A DNA stretch of 40,298 bases from Anabaena catenula FACHB-362 (GTDB lineage: Bacteria; Cyanobacteriota; Cyanobacteriia; Cyanobacteriales; Nostocaceae): NCBI RefSeq assembly GCF_014698735.1, contig NZ_JACJTQ010000047.1, forward strand, positions 1 to 40,298. Reading direction: 5' to 3'. A program made the position numbers and the translations under genes. The notes beneath the pieces are model-generated. The model was not told where the DNA came from. It was given only the letters and a program-made list of their open reading frames with translations, and did not search any database. This document shows, piece after piece, positions 24,261 to 33,718 of the stretch (positions are counted from its first letter, which is position 1; each line of letters starts with the position of its first letter).

Positions 24261-24638
24261 CTTGCCAGTATTACCTGGTCTAGCAAAATCCTGTCAGGTT
24301 TTGACCTTTAAAAGAGCGCCCTCGGAGATTTTTACCGGAGTAGTCTGGCGGCATAATCGCGTCAACAAGAGTTTATTGCTTAGATTCTATACATATTTGC
24401 TGGGCATTATTCCTGATTATGGCAAAATTTTGTTAAATTCGGCTTTTGGTACTCGTAGGCAAATATTTTTAAAATATAGCCGTGGACAGGGTGGTTAGGA
24501 CATCACAAGAGGGTTTTACTCCTGAACGGCAGTTGCTTTATGCCGGGGAACCCGTCCACCGCACTGCCTCCTCCTGACTCCTGACTCCTGACTCCTGCTA
24601 TAAATTAAAATAAGAGTCTAATTTCCTGGGATTATTAT
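24261..24638. other. Intergenic stretch with a MITE
   Basis: The first 210 bp show no gene-like frame or motif. The second part is the family 1 element at 24475-24602, which ends 36 bp before the DUF29 gene start. Confidence 0.6.
24475..24602 (+). mobile_element. MITE-like element, family 1 copy B
   Basis: This 128-bp copy starts TATAGCCGTGGACAGG and ends, inverted, TATAGCAGGAGTCAGG. Compared with copy A (7306-7455) it lacks an inner segment of about 22 bp, present in copies A and C after GGTTAGGACATC; it shares the GC-rich module GCCGGGGAACCCGTCCACC with copy A. Three GTCAGGA heptamers lie at the right end. Confidence 0.7.
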
Positions 24639-25112
24639 ATGAATAATCAACTCTATGAACAAGATTTTAATCTTTGGCGAGAAACGATTATTGAACAAAT
24701 CAAAGAACAACATTTTCATGATGTTGATTGGGAACATTTGCTTTTAGAATTAGAAGATATGGGTAAATCAGAGAAACGATCATTTTTGAGTAATTTAACA
24801 ATCTTGATTGCTCATTTACTCAAGTTGACCGTTCAAGCTGATGCTCCAGAAATGATGAAAGGCAGTTGGTATAGTTCTGTGACAGAACATCGCTTTCGAG
24901 TCAAAAAAGATTTAGAAGAAAATCCTTCTTTTAAAAATTATCTTCATGAAGTTATTTCTCCTGCTTATGCTGATGCTCGCAAACTGGCAATTAAAGAAAG
25001 TAAAAATGCTAAATTAGGAATGAGAAAACCTGATGAATCAGAATATCCCCTCGATTTTCCTTTTACTTTAGAACAGTTATTAGATGAAGATTTTTATGGA
25101 GATGTCTATTAA
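24639..25112 (+). CDS. DUF29 family protein
   Basis: The 157-residue protein starts MNNQLYEQDFNLWRETIIEQ and contains the family pattern: DVDWEHLLLELEDMGKSEKR near residue 30, then LTILIAHLLKLTVQ, a WYSSVTEHRFRV segment, and a C-terminal YPLDFPFTLEQLLDEDFY. DUF29 proteins are soluble, helical and very common in cyanobacteria, often as many paralogues; their function is unknown. The length is usual. The start ATG has no strong ribosome binding site. The gene lies just downstream of a family 1 MITE and is monocistronic by spacing. Confidence 0.93.
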   Translation: MNNQLYEQDFNLWRETIIEQIKEQHFHDVDWEHLLLELEDMGKSEKRSFLSNLTILIAHLLKLTVQADAPEMMKGSWYSSVTEHRFRVKKDLEENPSFKNYLHEVISPAYADARKLAIKESKNAKLGMRKPDESEYPLDFPFTLEQLLDEDFYGDVY

Positions 25113-25314
25113 CCTGCGTGGGCAAGCTTCCTAAGTATGCATTGGTAAATATAAAAACATGAAATTTCCGAGAGAACGACTGCCAAAGATTCAGTTTGCC
25201 AGATTGGCTGATTTTTCTGGGACTAAAACTACTAGAATTAGTATTGATGCTGGATAATGGGAAAGCTTTGACATTTACTAGCCAATCTAGCCCGGAAAAA
25301 AAGAACTAATTACT

Positions 25315-27102
25315 ATGCGAACTCACTATTGCGGAGAACTCCGAAAAGAAGATATTGGAGAAACTGTTACTTTATACGGTTGGGTAGACCGTTACCGCGA
25401 TCATGGAGGAGTGACATTTTTAGATTTGCGCGATCGCTCTGGGCTAGTCCAAATTGTCAGTGATCCTCAACGTACTCCCGATTCTTACTCTGAGGCTAAC
25501 ACCCTACGCAATGAATATGTTGTCGCTATCACTGGCAGAGTCACCCAACGTCCCCCAGAATCCCTAAATCCCCGCATCCCCACCGGCGAAGTCGAAATCT
25601 ACGCCGATAAAATTGAATTACTGAACTCCATTCGCAAGCAACTACCTTTCCAAGTTGCTAGTGGTAACAACGATCCAGTCCGGGAAGAATTGCGGTTAAA
25701 ATATCGTTATTTGGACTTGCGACGCGATCGCATGGCGCAAAATATGCAATTGCGTCACCAAGTCATCAAAGCTATGCGACGCTACTTGGAAGATTTAGAA
25801 GGTTTTATCGAAGTCGAAACCCCCATTCTCACCCGTTCCACCCCCGAAGGTGCAAGAGATTACATCCTACCCAGTCGCGTTAATCCCAATGAGTGGTTTG
25901 CTTTACCCCAATCACCGCAACTATTTAAACAATTATTGATGGTATCCGGTATGGATAGATACTATCAAATTGCGCGATGTTTCCGGGATGAAGATTTACG
26001 CGCCGATAGACAACCAGAATTTACACAATTAGACATGGAAATGAGTTTCATGTCTGAAAATGAAATTATTGAACTCAACGAAAAGTTAGTTTGTCATATT
26101 TTCAAAACCGTTAAAGGCATCGATTTACCTCATCCTTTCCCTCGTCTCACCTACGCTGATGCGATGAATAAGTATGGAAGCGATAAACCAGACACCCGCT
26201 ACGGTTTGGAATTAGTTGATGTTTCTGATGTCTTAAAAGATTCTGGTTTTAAAGTTTTTCGAGAAGCTATTGCTAACGGTGGTATCGTCAAAATCCTCCC
26301 CATTCCTAACGGTAATGACGCAATTTCTAATGTTCGCATCAAACCAGGTGGCGACATCTTTAAAGAAGCAGCAGAAGCCGGTGCAAAAGGTTTAGCATAT
26401 ATCCGCGTTCGGGAAAATGGCGAAATTGACACTATCGGTGCAATTAAAGATAACCTCACACCCGAACAAAAGCAGGAAATCTTAACCCGCACAGGTGCAA
26501 AAGCCGGTCATTTGTTATTATTTGCAGCAGCTGATACCGCAACTGTAAACAAAACTTTAGACAGACTCCGCCAATTTGCAGCCAGGGAATTTAATTTAAT
26601 TCCAGCAGATAAACTCAATTTACTCTGGATTACAGATTTCCCCATGTTTGAGTGGAATGCTGATGAAAAACGTCTGGAAGCATTACACCACCCCTTCACA
26701 GCACCTCATCCTGACGATTTGCACGACTTAAAAACTGCCCGCGCTCAAGCCTATGATTTGGTGTTTAATGGTTTTGAAATAGGTGGTGGAAGTCTGCGGA
26801 TTTATCAACGCGAAATTCAAGAACAGGTGTTTGAAGCGATTGGTTTATCACCAGAAGAAGCACAAAGTAAATTTGGCTTTTTGTTAGAAGCTTTTGAATA
26901 TGGAACTCCTCCTCATGGTGGCATTGCTTACGGTGTAGACCGTTTGGTAATGTTGTTATCTGGAGAAGAATCAATTCGTGATGTCATTGCTTTTCCAAAA
27001 ACACAACAAGCACGTTGTTTGTTAACAGATGCACCTTCCAGTGTAGATGCAAAACAATTAAAAGAACTGCACGTTGCTTCGACTTTCAAGCCTAAAGCCT
27101 AA
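25315..27102 (+). CDS. aspS: Aspartyl-tRNA synthetase
   Basis: AspRS attaches aspartate to tRNA(Asp) in the cytoplasm. The 595-residue protein is the long bacterial type: an OB-fold anticodon-binding domain ([22 protein letters not shown]) to about residue 110, class II motif 1 ([20 protein letters not shown]), motif 2 ([20 protein letters not shown]), an inserted GAD domain at about 290-420, and motif 3 ([13 protein letters not shown]) near the C-terminus. The start [18 protein letters not shown] is typical of the family. Directly after the stop, a family 2 repeat begins within five bases. Confidence 0.98.
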   Translation: MRTHYCGELRKEDIGETVTLYGWVDRYRDHGGVTFLDLRDRSGLVQIVSDPQRTPDSYSEANTLRNEYVVAITGRVTQRPPESLNPRIPTGEVEIYADKIELLNSIRKQLPFQVASGNNDPVREELRLKYRYLDLRRDRMAQNMQLRHQVIKAMRRYLEDLEGFIEVETPILTRSTPEGARDYILPSRVNPNEWFALPQSPQLFKQLLMVSGMDRYYQIARCFRDEDLRADRQPEFTQLDMEMSFMSENEIIELNEKLVCHIFKTVKGIDLPHPFPRLTYADAMNKYGSDKPDTRYGLELVDVSDVLKDSGFKVFREAIANGGIVKILPIPNGNDAISNVRIKPGGDIFKEAAEAGAKGLAYIRVRENGEIDTIGAIKDNLTPEQKQEILTRTGAKAGHLLLFAAADTATVNKTLDRLRQFAAREFNLIPADKLNLLWITDFPMFEWNADEKRLEALHHPFTAPHPDDLHDLKTARAQAYDLVFNGFEIGGGSLRIYQREIQEQVFEAIGLSPEEAQSKFGFLLEAFEYGTPPHGGIAYGVDRLVMLLSGEESIRDVIAFPKTQQARCLLTDAPSSVDAKQLKELHVASTFKPKA

Positions 27103-27106
27103 GTAA

Positions 27107-27199
27107 TATCGTGTTTGGTTAAAGACTTATCATTAAGGCTGACGCGGTGACGCGGAGACACGGTGAGCTTTTTTGATAAGTAATTAAGCGAACATGATA
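27107..27199. mobile_element. MITE-like element, family 2 copy C
   Basis: A 93-bp copy with ends TATCGTGTTTGGTTAA and, inverted, TATCATGTTCGCTTAA (13 of 16 match). Inner arms GACTTATCATTAAGGC and TTTTTTGATAAG are shared with the other copies. It starts four bases after the aspS stop. Confidence 0.75.
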
Positions 27200-27277
27200 A
27201 GCTGTTGGAAATTTATAGCTGTAGCCAGGATAATTAGCACATTATTAATCCTTGAAACTTAGATATAATAAGGCTTT

Positions 27278-27317
27278 CCCTCCTGCCTCCTGCCCTCTGC
27301 CTCCTGCCTCCTGCTAT
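27278..27317. repeat. Short tandem repeat, CCTCCTG heptamers
   Basis: Five to six imperfect copies of CTCCTGC/CCTCCTG are followed by TATAAC. The GCAGGAGG pattern resembles the heptamers at one end of the family 1 elements, so it may be a residue of one. Confidence 0.7.
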
Positions 27318-27569
27318 AACTTGCATATTGCCTAGAACTAAAACTCTTGTGGGGTGGGCATACTTCGACAAGCTCAGTACAAGTCCTGCCCGCCCTAATT
27401 ATGCAAATTAAAGAATGTTAGTGAAAAATTTTTGCGTCTTCAGCCCAAAATACATAATTTTTCTTTGCGTCTTTGCGCCTTTGCGTGAGATTATCCTCTT
27501 GACAAATCTCCAACACCAGCGAATGAAACAGCCCTGCCCACCTCCACATCTCCACTTCCCCGCGTCTGG

Positions 27570-28739
27570 CTATAGTTGCATTGATTTCAAAACTTCCACC
27601 AATTTCTCAATATGCTCTTTTTCATGTGTCGCCATGACTGATATTCTAATCCGACTTGTGGGGACTGTAGGAGGACGAATTGCAGGTGCAAAAATACCCG
27701 CTTCTCTTAATTGCTTTCCCGCTTTTAACGCTGTCGCTGCATCAGATAATTGAAAACATAATATTGCAGATTCTGTAGGTAATAATTGTAAATTAGGTAA
27801 ATACTCTTTGATTAATTGTTTCAAATAATCAACATTCCGCCACAATTGCTGACGGCGTTGGGGTTCTTGTTGTACTATCTTAATTGCGGCTAAAGCTGCT
27901 GCTGTGTCTGCTGGTGAAAGCGCAGTGGTGTAAATCCAACTGGGGGCGCGATTTCGCAAAAAGTCAATGAGGGCGTTACTTGCGGCTACATATCCCCCTA
28001 AACTACCCAAAGCTTTACTTAAAGTCCCAATTTGAATTAATTCTCTACCTGTACAGCCGAAATGTTCTACACAGCCAGCGCCTGTCTTTCCCATGACTCC
28101 AGTAGCGTGCGCCTCATCTAATAAGAGCATACAATTAAATTCTTCAGCTAAATCCAGTAATTCAGGTAAGGGACATAAATCACCGTCCATGCTGAAGACG
28201 CTATCTGTAATAAGTAAACAGCGTCTGTAGTTGTGGCGTTGTTCTTGTAAGGTTTTCACTAGTAATGCAGTACTATTATGCGGATATTCAACAATAGTAG
28301 CCCCGCTGAGAACTGCCCCACTTTTTAAACTGGAATGATTATATTGATCAGATAAGATTAAATCTCGTTTACCGACTAAGGCTGTAATTGTACCTATATT
28401 AGCTAAATAACCAGAACTAAATACTACTGCTTCTTCTGTTTGTTTAGTAGATGCTATCCCTTGTTCTAAATCTCTGTGTAATTCTCTATGTCCACTGAGT
28501 AATCGAGAACCTGTGCTACCAGTTCCAAATTCTTGAATCGCAGCAATAGCGGCTGTTTGTAAGCGTTCATCACCTGCCAGTCCCAAGTAGTCATTACTGG
28601 CAAAATTAATCACCTCTTGCCCAGATAAAAGCACAGTTGCACCAGGACGACTGTGAATTGTCTGTACTGAACGATACCAGTTAGCCTGATGTATAGTTGC
28701 CAGAGATTCCTCTATCCAAGCATAAGGATTATGATTCAT
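27570..28739 (-). CDS. bioF: 8-amino-7-oxononanoate synthase
   Basis: BioF condenses pimeloyl-ACP (or CoA) with L-alanine, releasing CO2, in the first step of biotin ring assembly. The 389-residue protein is a PLP-dependent alpha-oxoamine synthase: [72 protein letters not shown] and the Schiff-base lysine in [13 protein letters not shown]. The SNDYLGL and DEAHATG motifs are diagnostic of this family. It could be the related KBL, but the length and sequence are closer to BioF. It is the last of three co-directional genes spp-ruvA-bioF, 120 bp after ruvA, with a tandem heptamer repeat between. Confidence 0.92.
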   Translation of the reverse strand: MNHNPYAWIEESLATIHQANWYRSVQTIHSRPGATVLLSGQEVINFASNDYLGLAGDERLQTAAIAAIQEFGTGSTGSRLLSGHRELHRDLEQGIASTKQTEEAVVFSSGYLANIGTITALVGKRDLILSDQYNHSSLKSGAVLSGATIVEYPHNSTALLVKTLQEQRHNYRRCLLITDSVFSMDGDLCPLPELLDLAEEFNCMLLLDEAHATGVMGKTGAGCVEHFGCTGRELIQIGTLSKALGSLGGYVAASNALIDFLRNRAPSWIYTTALSPADTAAALAAIKIVQQEPQRRQQLWRNVDYLKQLIKEYLPNLQLLPTESAILCFQLSDAATALKAGKQLREAGIFAPAIRPPTVPTSRIRISVMATHEKEHIEKLVEVLKSMQL

Positions 28740-28815
28740 TACTCAGAACTTGATGTATTACAGCAGATTGCAAATAAATGAGGTACAGAATCTAAATTCA
28801 AAGCTAAAACCATTC

Positions 28816-28843
28816 GGTACTAGGTACTAGGTACTCGGTACTC
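28816..28843. repeat. Short tandem repeat, 7-bp unit GGTACTA/C
   Basis: Four consecutive heptamers (two GGTACTA and two GGTACTC) lie between bioF and ruvA. Confidence 0.9.
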
Positions 28844-28859
28844 ACAACTCTTCTGACTC

Positions 28860-29498
28860 CTACACCCCAGCTTCAGTATTGCTCAGATGTGCGATCGCTT
28901 GTTTAATCCAATCTTCCACATAGGCATCTTTGGGTAAACCAATATTTTCGCTGACTACGTGCAGAGCATGACTGACTTCATGGGCAGTATATCCCAAAGC
29001 AAAAAGAGTCATTTGCACTTCTTCTAAAATTCCTGGTGCTGGCCCACCTGTAGCGACGAAGAAGCCTGCTGATTTGCGCCACTCAATCAGTTTGCTTTTC
29101 AGTTCTAAACAAATGCGTTCAGCGGTTTTTTTGCCCACACCGGGAGCTTGAATTAACATTTGAGTGTTAGCCGCAATAATGGCTTGGACTAACTCTGGTA
29201 ATTCTAAAGTATCCAACAGCGCGATCGCTAAAGCTGCACCAATACCGGTAACACTGAGCAAATGACGAAATAAATCCCGTTCTGAAGGGGAAGAAAAACC
29301 GTAGAGTAAAGGTACTTCTTCCCGAATCTGGTAATGGGTAAAAATTTGTACCACATCCCCAGTTGATGTCAATTGGTTAGCCAGACGTTGGGGAATATAT
29401 AAATCGTAACCCATGCCATTTACTTCTAACGTCAACATGACGCGATTAGAGCCAACCGTTTGCACACCAGCAACAATACCTTTGAGATAGCTAATCAT
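28860..29498 (-). CDS. ruvA: Holliday junction branch migration protein RuvA
   Basis: RuvA binds four-way junctions and loads the RuvB helicase for branch migration. From the ATG at 29498 the protein has 212 residues, starting [20 protein letters not shown]. The first domain is an OB fold; the two helix-hairpin-helix motifs are [20 protein letters not shown] and [22 protein letters not shown]; the C-terminal domain (about 155-212), which contacts RuvB, includes [13 protein letters not shown]. The upstream frame runs into the spp gene and is rejected. ATGA overlap of 4 bp with spp (29495-29498) shows translational coupling. No ruvB or ruvC is seen nearby. Confidence 0.96.
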   Translation of the reverse strand: MISYLKGIVAGVQTVGSNRVMLTLEVNGMGYDLYIPQRLANQLTSTGDVVQIFTHYQIREEVPLLYGFSSPSERDLFRHLLSVTGIGAALAIALLDTLELPELVQAIIAANTQMLIQAPGVGKKTAERICLELKSKLIEWRKSAGFFVATGGPAPGILEEVQMTLFALGYTAHEVSHALHVVSENIGLPKDAYVEDWIKQAIAHLSNTEAGV

Positions 29499-30241
29499 TC
29501 TAGGAAACCAAAATATGTTAGTCCTTCCATAATCCCAGCAGCACAACGGTTTTGTGCGAGGTAACGGTAGTCCGCAGGATTCTGATTATGCCATTGGAGT
29601 AACTCTGGACGAGCATTTCCGACAATGATTCCCCGTTCCCTACCTACAGCGAATAAAGCAATATCATTACCCGAATCGCCACAAACAACAGTCTGCTCGG
29701 CTGCAAATTTCCACTTCTGACGGAGAAACTGCATTGCTTGACCTTTATCGCTGGTCAGGGGTAAAATGTCAAGGTCTATTCCGCTACTATAAATTAACTT
29801 TACATTTAATTTAGTTTTTTGCAACTCAGACTCAAGTTGTGGTAGTATGCCTGACAATTCTTCCTTCAGGAAAAAGCTGACCTTGAAAGGACGTTGTTCT
29901 GTATCTGGTTGTAGCACTAATTCTGGGAATTGCTCAGTGATAGATAAGATTTTTTGGCTATCCCACCCTTGAGACAGGATACTTGACCATTGTGGATCAG
30001 GATTGTTGCTACCATCTAAATAGATTTCTGTACCCACAGACAGAACCAGAGCATCTGGTGAAAAGAGATTTTTTTCCTGTTGGAGTTCTTGATATAGAGT
30101 TGGAGAGCGACCTGTAGAGTAGACTATTTTTGTCCCATGTTTTTCACGGTGTCTTTGCAAGCGATCGCTCAACTCCAATAATGCCTGATCATCGCCTACG
30201 AAGGTATGATCTAAATCGGTGACGAATAAAAACTTAGTCAC
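29495..30241 (-). CDS. spp: Sucrose-phosphate phosphatase
   Basis: SPP hydrolyses sucrose-6-phosphate to sucrose and phosphate. The 248-residue HAD-family protein has the nucleophile pair Asp9 and Asp11 in [10 protein letters not shown], motif II YSTGRS, and the metal-binding [10 protein letters not shown], all intact. The C2-type cap (about 85-160) is as in Synechocystis SPP. The start is GTG at 30241 with AAAGGAGTGGGCT before it, a strong ribosome binding site. It overlaps ruvA by 4 bp and likely leads the spp-ruvA-bioF transcript. Its partner enzyme SPS is at 37.6-39.8 kb. Confidence 0.94.
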   Translation of the reverse strand: MTKFLFVTDLDHTFVGDDQALLELSDRLQRHREKHGTKIVYSTGRSPTLYQELQQEKNLFSPDALVLSVGTEIYLDGSNNPDPQWSSILSQGWDSQKILSITEQFPELVLQPDTEQRPFKVSFFLKEELSGILPQLESELQKTKLNVKLIYSSGIDLDILPLTSDKGQAMQFLRQKWKFAAEQTVVCGDSGNDIALFAVGRERGIIVGNARPELLQWHNQNPADYRYLAQNRCAAGIMEGLTYFGFLE

Positions 30242-30566
30242 AGCCCACTCCTTTTGTTAGGTTAATCAACAAAAAGTGTATGCTGTTTTTGCAACTTCTA
30301 TATAGATATGATGGATGAGAAGTATTACAGCGCGTGATCCAGCTGAACTCGTCTATCTCACCCCAAACGTCACCACCGATTTTTGAATCCTTGTCATAGA
30401 CATCTCCAGAAATGAAATATGCGTTATCCAGAAACGCACATTTAATTTTCACTCCTATGTCTAATAGACTAATCCGCCATTTCGGACAACCTTGAATGGT
30501 GCGGCTGTTGGTGTGTACGCAGACATCAGCAACTAAATGGCAATCAGGATTAAAAATCAGCCGCAT
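30234..30566 (-). CDS. Possible small protein upstream of spp
   Basis: A 110-residue frame from an ATG at 30566 starts MRLIFNPDCHLVADVCVHTN and ends just inside the spp start, overlapping it by 8 bp. The composition is mixed with many Cys and Trp (CPKW, GDVWGEIDEFSW) and the region is otherwise empty, which favours a real gene; but there is no ribosome binding site, and the last third (YLYRSCKNSIHFLLINLTKG) looks like read-through of noncoding sequence. Unknown family; doubtful. Confidence 0.35.
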   Translation of the reverse strand: MRLIFNPDCHLVADVCVHTNSRTIQGCPKWRISLLDIGVKIKCAFLDNAYFISGDVYDKDSKIGGDVWGEIDEFSWITRCNTSHPSYLYRSCKNSIHFLLINLTKGVGCD

Positions 30567-30636
30567 TACCAAAAAAGTTTACAAATATTAATTTTAATGT
30601 TACACTTCTTAACATAAGGAAAAAAAGGATAAACCA

Positions 30637-30852
30637 ATGCGTACAAATACTGCTATTATTGACGACCAAGGTAAACTCAACAACTTTGCGATTGAGCCAA
30701 AGGTTTATGTAGACGAACAAGGCGATCGCACTGGTTTCACCTCCTATGCAGAATTGCTCAACGGTCGTTTAGCAATGATTGGGTTTATATCTCTCATAGC
30801 CTTAGAAGTAGTGACCGGACACGGTATTTTTGGTATTTTGGCCAATCTATAA
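30637..30852 (+). CDS. hli: High-light-inducible protein (Hlip/Scp)
   Basis: The 71-residue protein has one membrane helix with the chlorophyll-binding signature [12 protein letters not shown], followed by [18 protein letters not shown]. Single-helix CAB/ELIP/HLIP proteins sit in the thylakoid membrane, bind chlorophyll and carotenoid as dimers, and protect photosystem assembly and quench energy under high light. The soluble N-terminal 40 residues are typical. A purine-rich AAGGAAAAAAAGGA lies before the start, a suitable ribosome binding site. It is monocistronic. A family 2 MITE and paired direct repeats follow it. Confidence 0.95.
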   Translation: MRTNTAIIDDQGKLNNFAIEPKVYVDEQGDRTGFTSYAELLNGRLAMIGFISLIALEVVTGHGIFGILANL

Positions 30853-30871
30853 GAATCCGTTTTGATTGCTC

Positions 30872-30894
30872 ATAGCTTGCGTGGCGTAGCCATA
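30872..30894. repeat. 23-bp direct repeat, left copy, ATAGCTTGCGTGGCGTAGCC
   Basis: This 23-bp sequence is identical to 30999-31021. The two copies flank the family 2 element at 30899-30982, with short spacers. Confidence 0.85.
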
Positions 30895-30898
30895 CTTA

Positions 30899-30982
30899 TA
30901 TTGTGTCCGGTTAAATACTTATCATTAGGGCTAATGCACAGATGGGTCGAGCTTTTTGATAAGCAATTAGCCGGACTTGATA
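30899..30982. mobile_element. MITE-like element, family 2 copy D
   Basis: The 84-bp copy has ends TATTGTGTCCGGTTAA and, inverted, TATCAAGTCCGGCTAA, with a shared GTCCGG. Inner arms ACTTATCATTAGGGC and TTTTTGATAAG match the other copies. It is the most diverged copy. Confidence 0.65.
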
Positions 30983-30998
30983 CCATAAATGATATTTG

Positions 30999-31021
30999 AT
31001 AGCTTGCGTGGCGTAGCCATA
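30999..31021. repeat. 23-bp direct repeat, right copy
   Basis: It is identical to 30872-30894, on the other side of the family 2 element. Confidence 0.85.
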
Positions 31022-31039
31022 AAATTTTAAGTCTCGTAG

Positions 31040-31056
31040 GGTGGGCATTGCCCACC
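31040..31056. repeat. Palindrome GGTGGGC-ATT-GCCCACC
   Basis: A 7-bp perfect stem with a 3-nt loop, the same as after dapL (17431-17447). It lies between convergent genes and may act as a terminator, but lacks a T-run. Confidence 0.65.
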
Positions 31057-31141
31057 TTTCGTATATTTTCCAACTCAAAGAAGAGTCCTAAGTTACTTTT
31101 AATTGTACGGATTTACCTAACTCCAATACCTGCGTTGATGA

Positions 31142-31654
31142 TCAATGGTGAATTTCTAAATTGAGGATATAGTGTCCTAGTTGGACTTTTTCTGACCACA
31201 ATTCATACTCCAGTCGCAAATGCTCTGGTAAACTTTTTCCGCCTAGGTGCAAGCTTTTAGTAAAATTGCGGAGACGTATAGGCTTGTGAGGTTGTAATGA
31301 CTCAGTTGGTAACCAATAACGACTAATGCCATAAACTCCCTCTTCCCAGAAATGACGGTAACTAACTTGACCATTTCCTTGCATAGTCATAGTTACTCGA
31401 TAAGGGGAAATCTCCAGCCACAAAATTCTGGGACTGCTGGGGGGATAAGGGCTTTGATGATTGTGGCTAGGGCTATCTTCTGGATTCAGAGAACTCCCAA
31501 CTTCACAACTAATTAAGGGTGGTGCTGTCAATAGTAAATGAAAGCGATCAGTATCTTTTTGATACAACGTTCCGGCAGTTTCAACCACAGACCAAACTGG
31601 TAGGTCAGTGGAAATAACCGATAAGCACACGGGTTTGCGGTGATTGGTGAGCAT
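31142..31654 (-). CDS. Conserved-looking protein of unknown function
   Basis: The 170-residue protein starts MLTNHRKPVCLSVISTDLPV at the ATG at 31654. The pattern is beta-rich and soluble: VWSVVETAGTLYQKDTDRFH, RILWLEISPYRVTMTMQGN, VSYRHFWEEGVYGISRYWLP, with a disordered, Ser/Pro-rich piece (SPSHNHQSPYPPSSP) in the middle. No signal peptide, membrane part or catalytic motif is seen. Gene-like composition and length support it, but I cannot name a family. It is convergent with hli and divergent from aroA, 364 bp away. Confidence 0.68.
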   Translation of the reverse strand: MLTNHRKPVCLSVISTDLPVWSVVETAGTLYQKDTDRFHLLLTAPPLISCEVGSSLNPEDSPSHNHQSPYPPSSPRILWLEISPYRVTMTMQGNGQVSYRHFWEEGVYGISRYWLPTESLQPHKPIRLRNFTKSLHLGGKSLPEHLRLEYELWSEKVQLGHYILNLEIHH

Positions 31655-32018
31655 GGGAGCAACAAGGGTGAGGAGCGAATAAAATCAAATCAACACGAGG
31701 GGATCTAGAAAATCAGCATTCTTTTTCTGCTGTTTAAGCTAAAACCTGCTTAATATTAACTGAATCTACTGGTTTATTAATCTAGACAAATTCGGATGCA
31801 AACAGTTAATATCTCCAGGTAAACACAAAAAAATGATGCTTTTTCTACAAAAAGCGAGTCTGGGAATATTTTTCTCCAAGCCCTGAGAATATCGCCTCAA
31901 AATAGAGGGAGTGTTTTTAGATAACGAAAAGCGATAGGATACTAGGCAGGAAGTCCCAAGTGACAGCAAATAAAGTCACTAAAAGATTTTCAGTCTATTT
32001 AGAAGCCAGTGTATCCTA
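31655..32018. other. Divergent intergenic region before aroA
   Basis: The 364-bp AT-rich gap separates the unknown gene and aroA, so both promoters should be here. No repeat or convincing reading frame is seen; the short open frame on the minus strand has no good start. Confidence 0.6.
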
Positions 32019-33368
32019 ATGTCGGCTGCTGTTATAACTTTAGAAACTCAAGAAAACAGTTCTCATAACTTGACTATTCAGCGACCCCCCTCTGGACTGT
32101 CTCTACAGGGTCGGCTCCAGGTTCCTGGGGATAAATCTATTTCTCACCGGGCTTTAATGTTGGGTGCGATCGCTGAAGGTGAAACTCAAATTCAAGGACT
32201 GCTGTTAGGAGAAGACCCCCGCAGCACTGCTAGCTGTTTTCGATTGCTAGGTGCAGAAATTTCGGAATTAAATACAGAATTTGTGCGGGTTAAAGGAATT
32301 GGACTGGGGAATTTCCAAGAACCTGTGGATGTGTTAAACGCGGGTAACTCTGGTACAACCATCAGATTGATGTTAGGGCTGTTAGCTTCCCACCCAGGGC
32401 GGTTTTTTACAGTTACAGGTGATGATTCCTTGCGATCGCGTCCCATGTCCCGTGTTGTCAAACCTTTACAACAAATGGCCGCAGAAATCTGGGGACGCAA
32501 AGGTAACTCTTTAGCACCTTTAGCGATTCAAGGACAAGCCCTCAAACCCATTCACTATCATTCTCCCATCGCTTCGGCTCAAGTTAAATCCTGTATTCTG
32601 CTTGCAGGTTTAAACACCGAGGGTAAAACTACTGTCACCGAACCCGCTTTATCACGGGATCACAGTGAGCGAATGTTAAGAGCTTTTGGGGCAGAATTGA
32701 CTATAGACCCAGAAACCAACAGTGTTACGGTGACGGGGAATGCTAAACTCTATGGTCAAAAAGTCGTTGTTCCTGGTGATATCAGTTCAGCGGCTTTTTG
32801 GTTAGTCGCTGGATCTATTGTTCCCGGTTCTGATTTGGTTGTGGAAAATGTCGGTGTCAATCCTACCCGCACTGGGATTTTAGAAGCTTTGTCAATGATG
32901 GGAGCAGATATTCAACTGGAAAATCAGCGGGAAGTAGCTGGGGAACCGGTTGCAGATTTGCGGGTGCGTTCTAGTCAGTTAAAAAGCTGCACCATTGCTG
33001 GGGATATTATACCCAGATTAATTGATGAAATTCCTATTTTGGCGGTAGCGGCGGCATTTGCTGAAGGTACTACCATTATTCGGGATGCAGCGGAATTGCG
33101 AGTTAAAGAAAGCGATCGCATTACCGTGATGGCACAACAGCTTAATCAAATGGGCGCTAAAATTACCGAATTACCAGATGGGATGGAAATTACTGGTGGT
33201 ACTCCCCTAGTGGGAACTGACGTAGATAGCCATACAGATCATCGTATAGCTATGAGTTTAGCGATCGCTGCTCTCAATGCTACCGGAACCACAACCATTC
33301 ACCGCGCCGAAGCTGCGGCTATTTCTTACCCCAACTTCACCAACACTTTAGCAGCAGTTTGTCGTTAA
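32019..33368 (+). CDS. aroA: 3-phosphoshikimate 1-carboxyvinyltransferase (EPSP synthase), class II type
   Basis: EPSP synthase joins PEP to shikimate-3-phosphate, the sixth step to chorismate and aromatic amino acids. The 449-residue protein has the two inside-out domains with the class motifs GDKSIS near residue 38, [22 protein letters not shown] and NPTR, plus RVKESDRI near the C-terminus. The set GDKS, SAQxK, RxHxE and NxTR is the pattern given for class II (relatively glyphosate-insensitive) enzymes, so this type is inferred. The ATG at 32019 is preceded by no strong ribosome binding site. It is monocistronic, with a terminator at 33529-33551. Confidence 0.97.
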   Translation: MSAAVITLETQENSSHNLTIQRPPSGLSLQGRLQVPGDKSISHRALMLGAIAEGETQIQGLLLGEDPRSTASCFRLLGAEISELNTEFVRVKGIGLGNFQEPVDVLNAGNSGTTIRLMLGLLASHPGRFFTVTGDDSLRSRPMSRVVKPLQQMAAEIWGRKGNSLAPLAIQGQALKPIHYHSPIASAQVKSCILLAGLNTEGKTTVTEPALSRDHSERMLRAFGAELTIDPETNSVTVTGNAKLYGQKVVVPGDISSAAFWLVAGSIVPGSDLVVENVGVNPTRTGILEALSMMGADIQLENQREVAGEPVADLRVRSSQLKSCTIAGDIIPRLIDEIPILAVAAAFAEGTTIIRDAAELRVKESDRITVMAQQLNQMGAKITELPDGMEITGGTPLVGTDVDSHTDHRIAMSLAIAALNATGTTTIHRAEAAAISYPNFTNTLAAVCR

Positions 33369-33528
33369 CCATTCCAACATAGAGCCGTAAGCATAACTCT
33401 CTTCAATTTTTAATTTTCACTTTTCAATTTTTAAGTGTTGAGGATGTTGACTTCCGGCTCTGAATTTGCTATACTCAATCTTGATAAGGAAGAACTATCT
33501 TAAAAAAAATATTCAACAAAAAATCCTT

Positions 33529-33551
33529 AACCGCTGATAAAGCGGTTTTTT
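33529..33551 (+). terminator. Factor-independent terminator AACCGC-loop-GCGGTT with T-run
   Basis: A 6-bp stem (AACCGC/GCGGTT) with a 7-nt loop runs into six T. It is 160 bp downstream of aroA, on the same strand. Confidence 0.65.
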
Positions 33552-33553
33552 AG

Positions 33554-33678
33554 TATAGCCGTGGACAGGGTGGTTAGGACATCAATTGATAATGAAACTC
33601 TCACTACAAGAGGGTTTTACTCCTGACTCCTGAACCGAAGGTCTGCGAAGCGTCTCCTGACTCCTGACTCCTGCTATA
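33554..33678 (+). mobile_element. MITE-like element, family 1 copy C
   Basis: The 125-bp copy starts TATAGCCGTGGACAGG and ends, inverted, TATAGCAGGAGTCAGG. It lacks the GC-rich module of copies A and B and instead has CGAAGGTCTGCGAAGCGTCTC-like sequence between the CTCCTGA heptamers. It starts two bases after the T-run of the terminator. Confidence 0.7.
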
Positions 33679-33718
33679 GACCCATAACTAGGACTTGCTG
33701 TTACGCACAAAGTATTTT

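Larger units (their letters stand above)
27103..27569. other. Repeat-rich intergenic region
   Basis: This gap between convergent aspS and bioF holds the family 2 element (27107-27199), a CCTCCTG tandem heptamer array (27278-27317) and a GGGTGGGCA/TGCCCGCCC inverted repeat around 27354-27396. The open frame on the plus strand across the end is not gene-like. No gene is supported. Confidence 0.65.

Noticed and set aside
25159-25257. 32-codon frame starting MKFPRERLPKIQF
   Set aside because: Too short to support without homology, no ribosome binding site, although the composition is gene-like; left out as a feature.
27415-27753. Plus-strand open frame overlapping the bioF end
   Set aside because: Its second half is antisense to bioF and its first half is repeat-like; no ribosome binding site.
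30578-30604. Possible HLR1 (RpaB) site before hli: TTTACA and GTTACA
   Set aside because: The two hexamers start 21 bp apart, whereas HLR1 half-sites are about 11 bp apart. Too loose to call.
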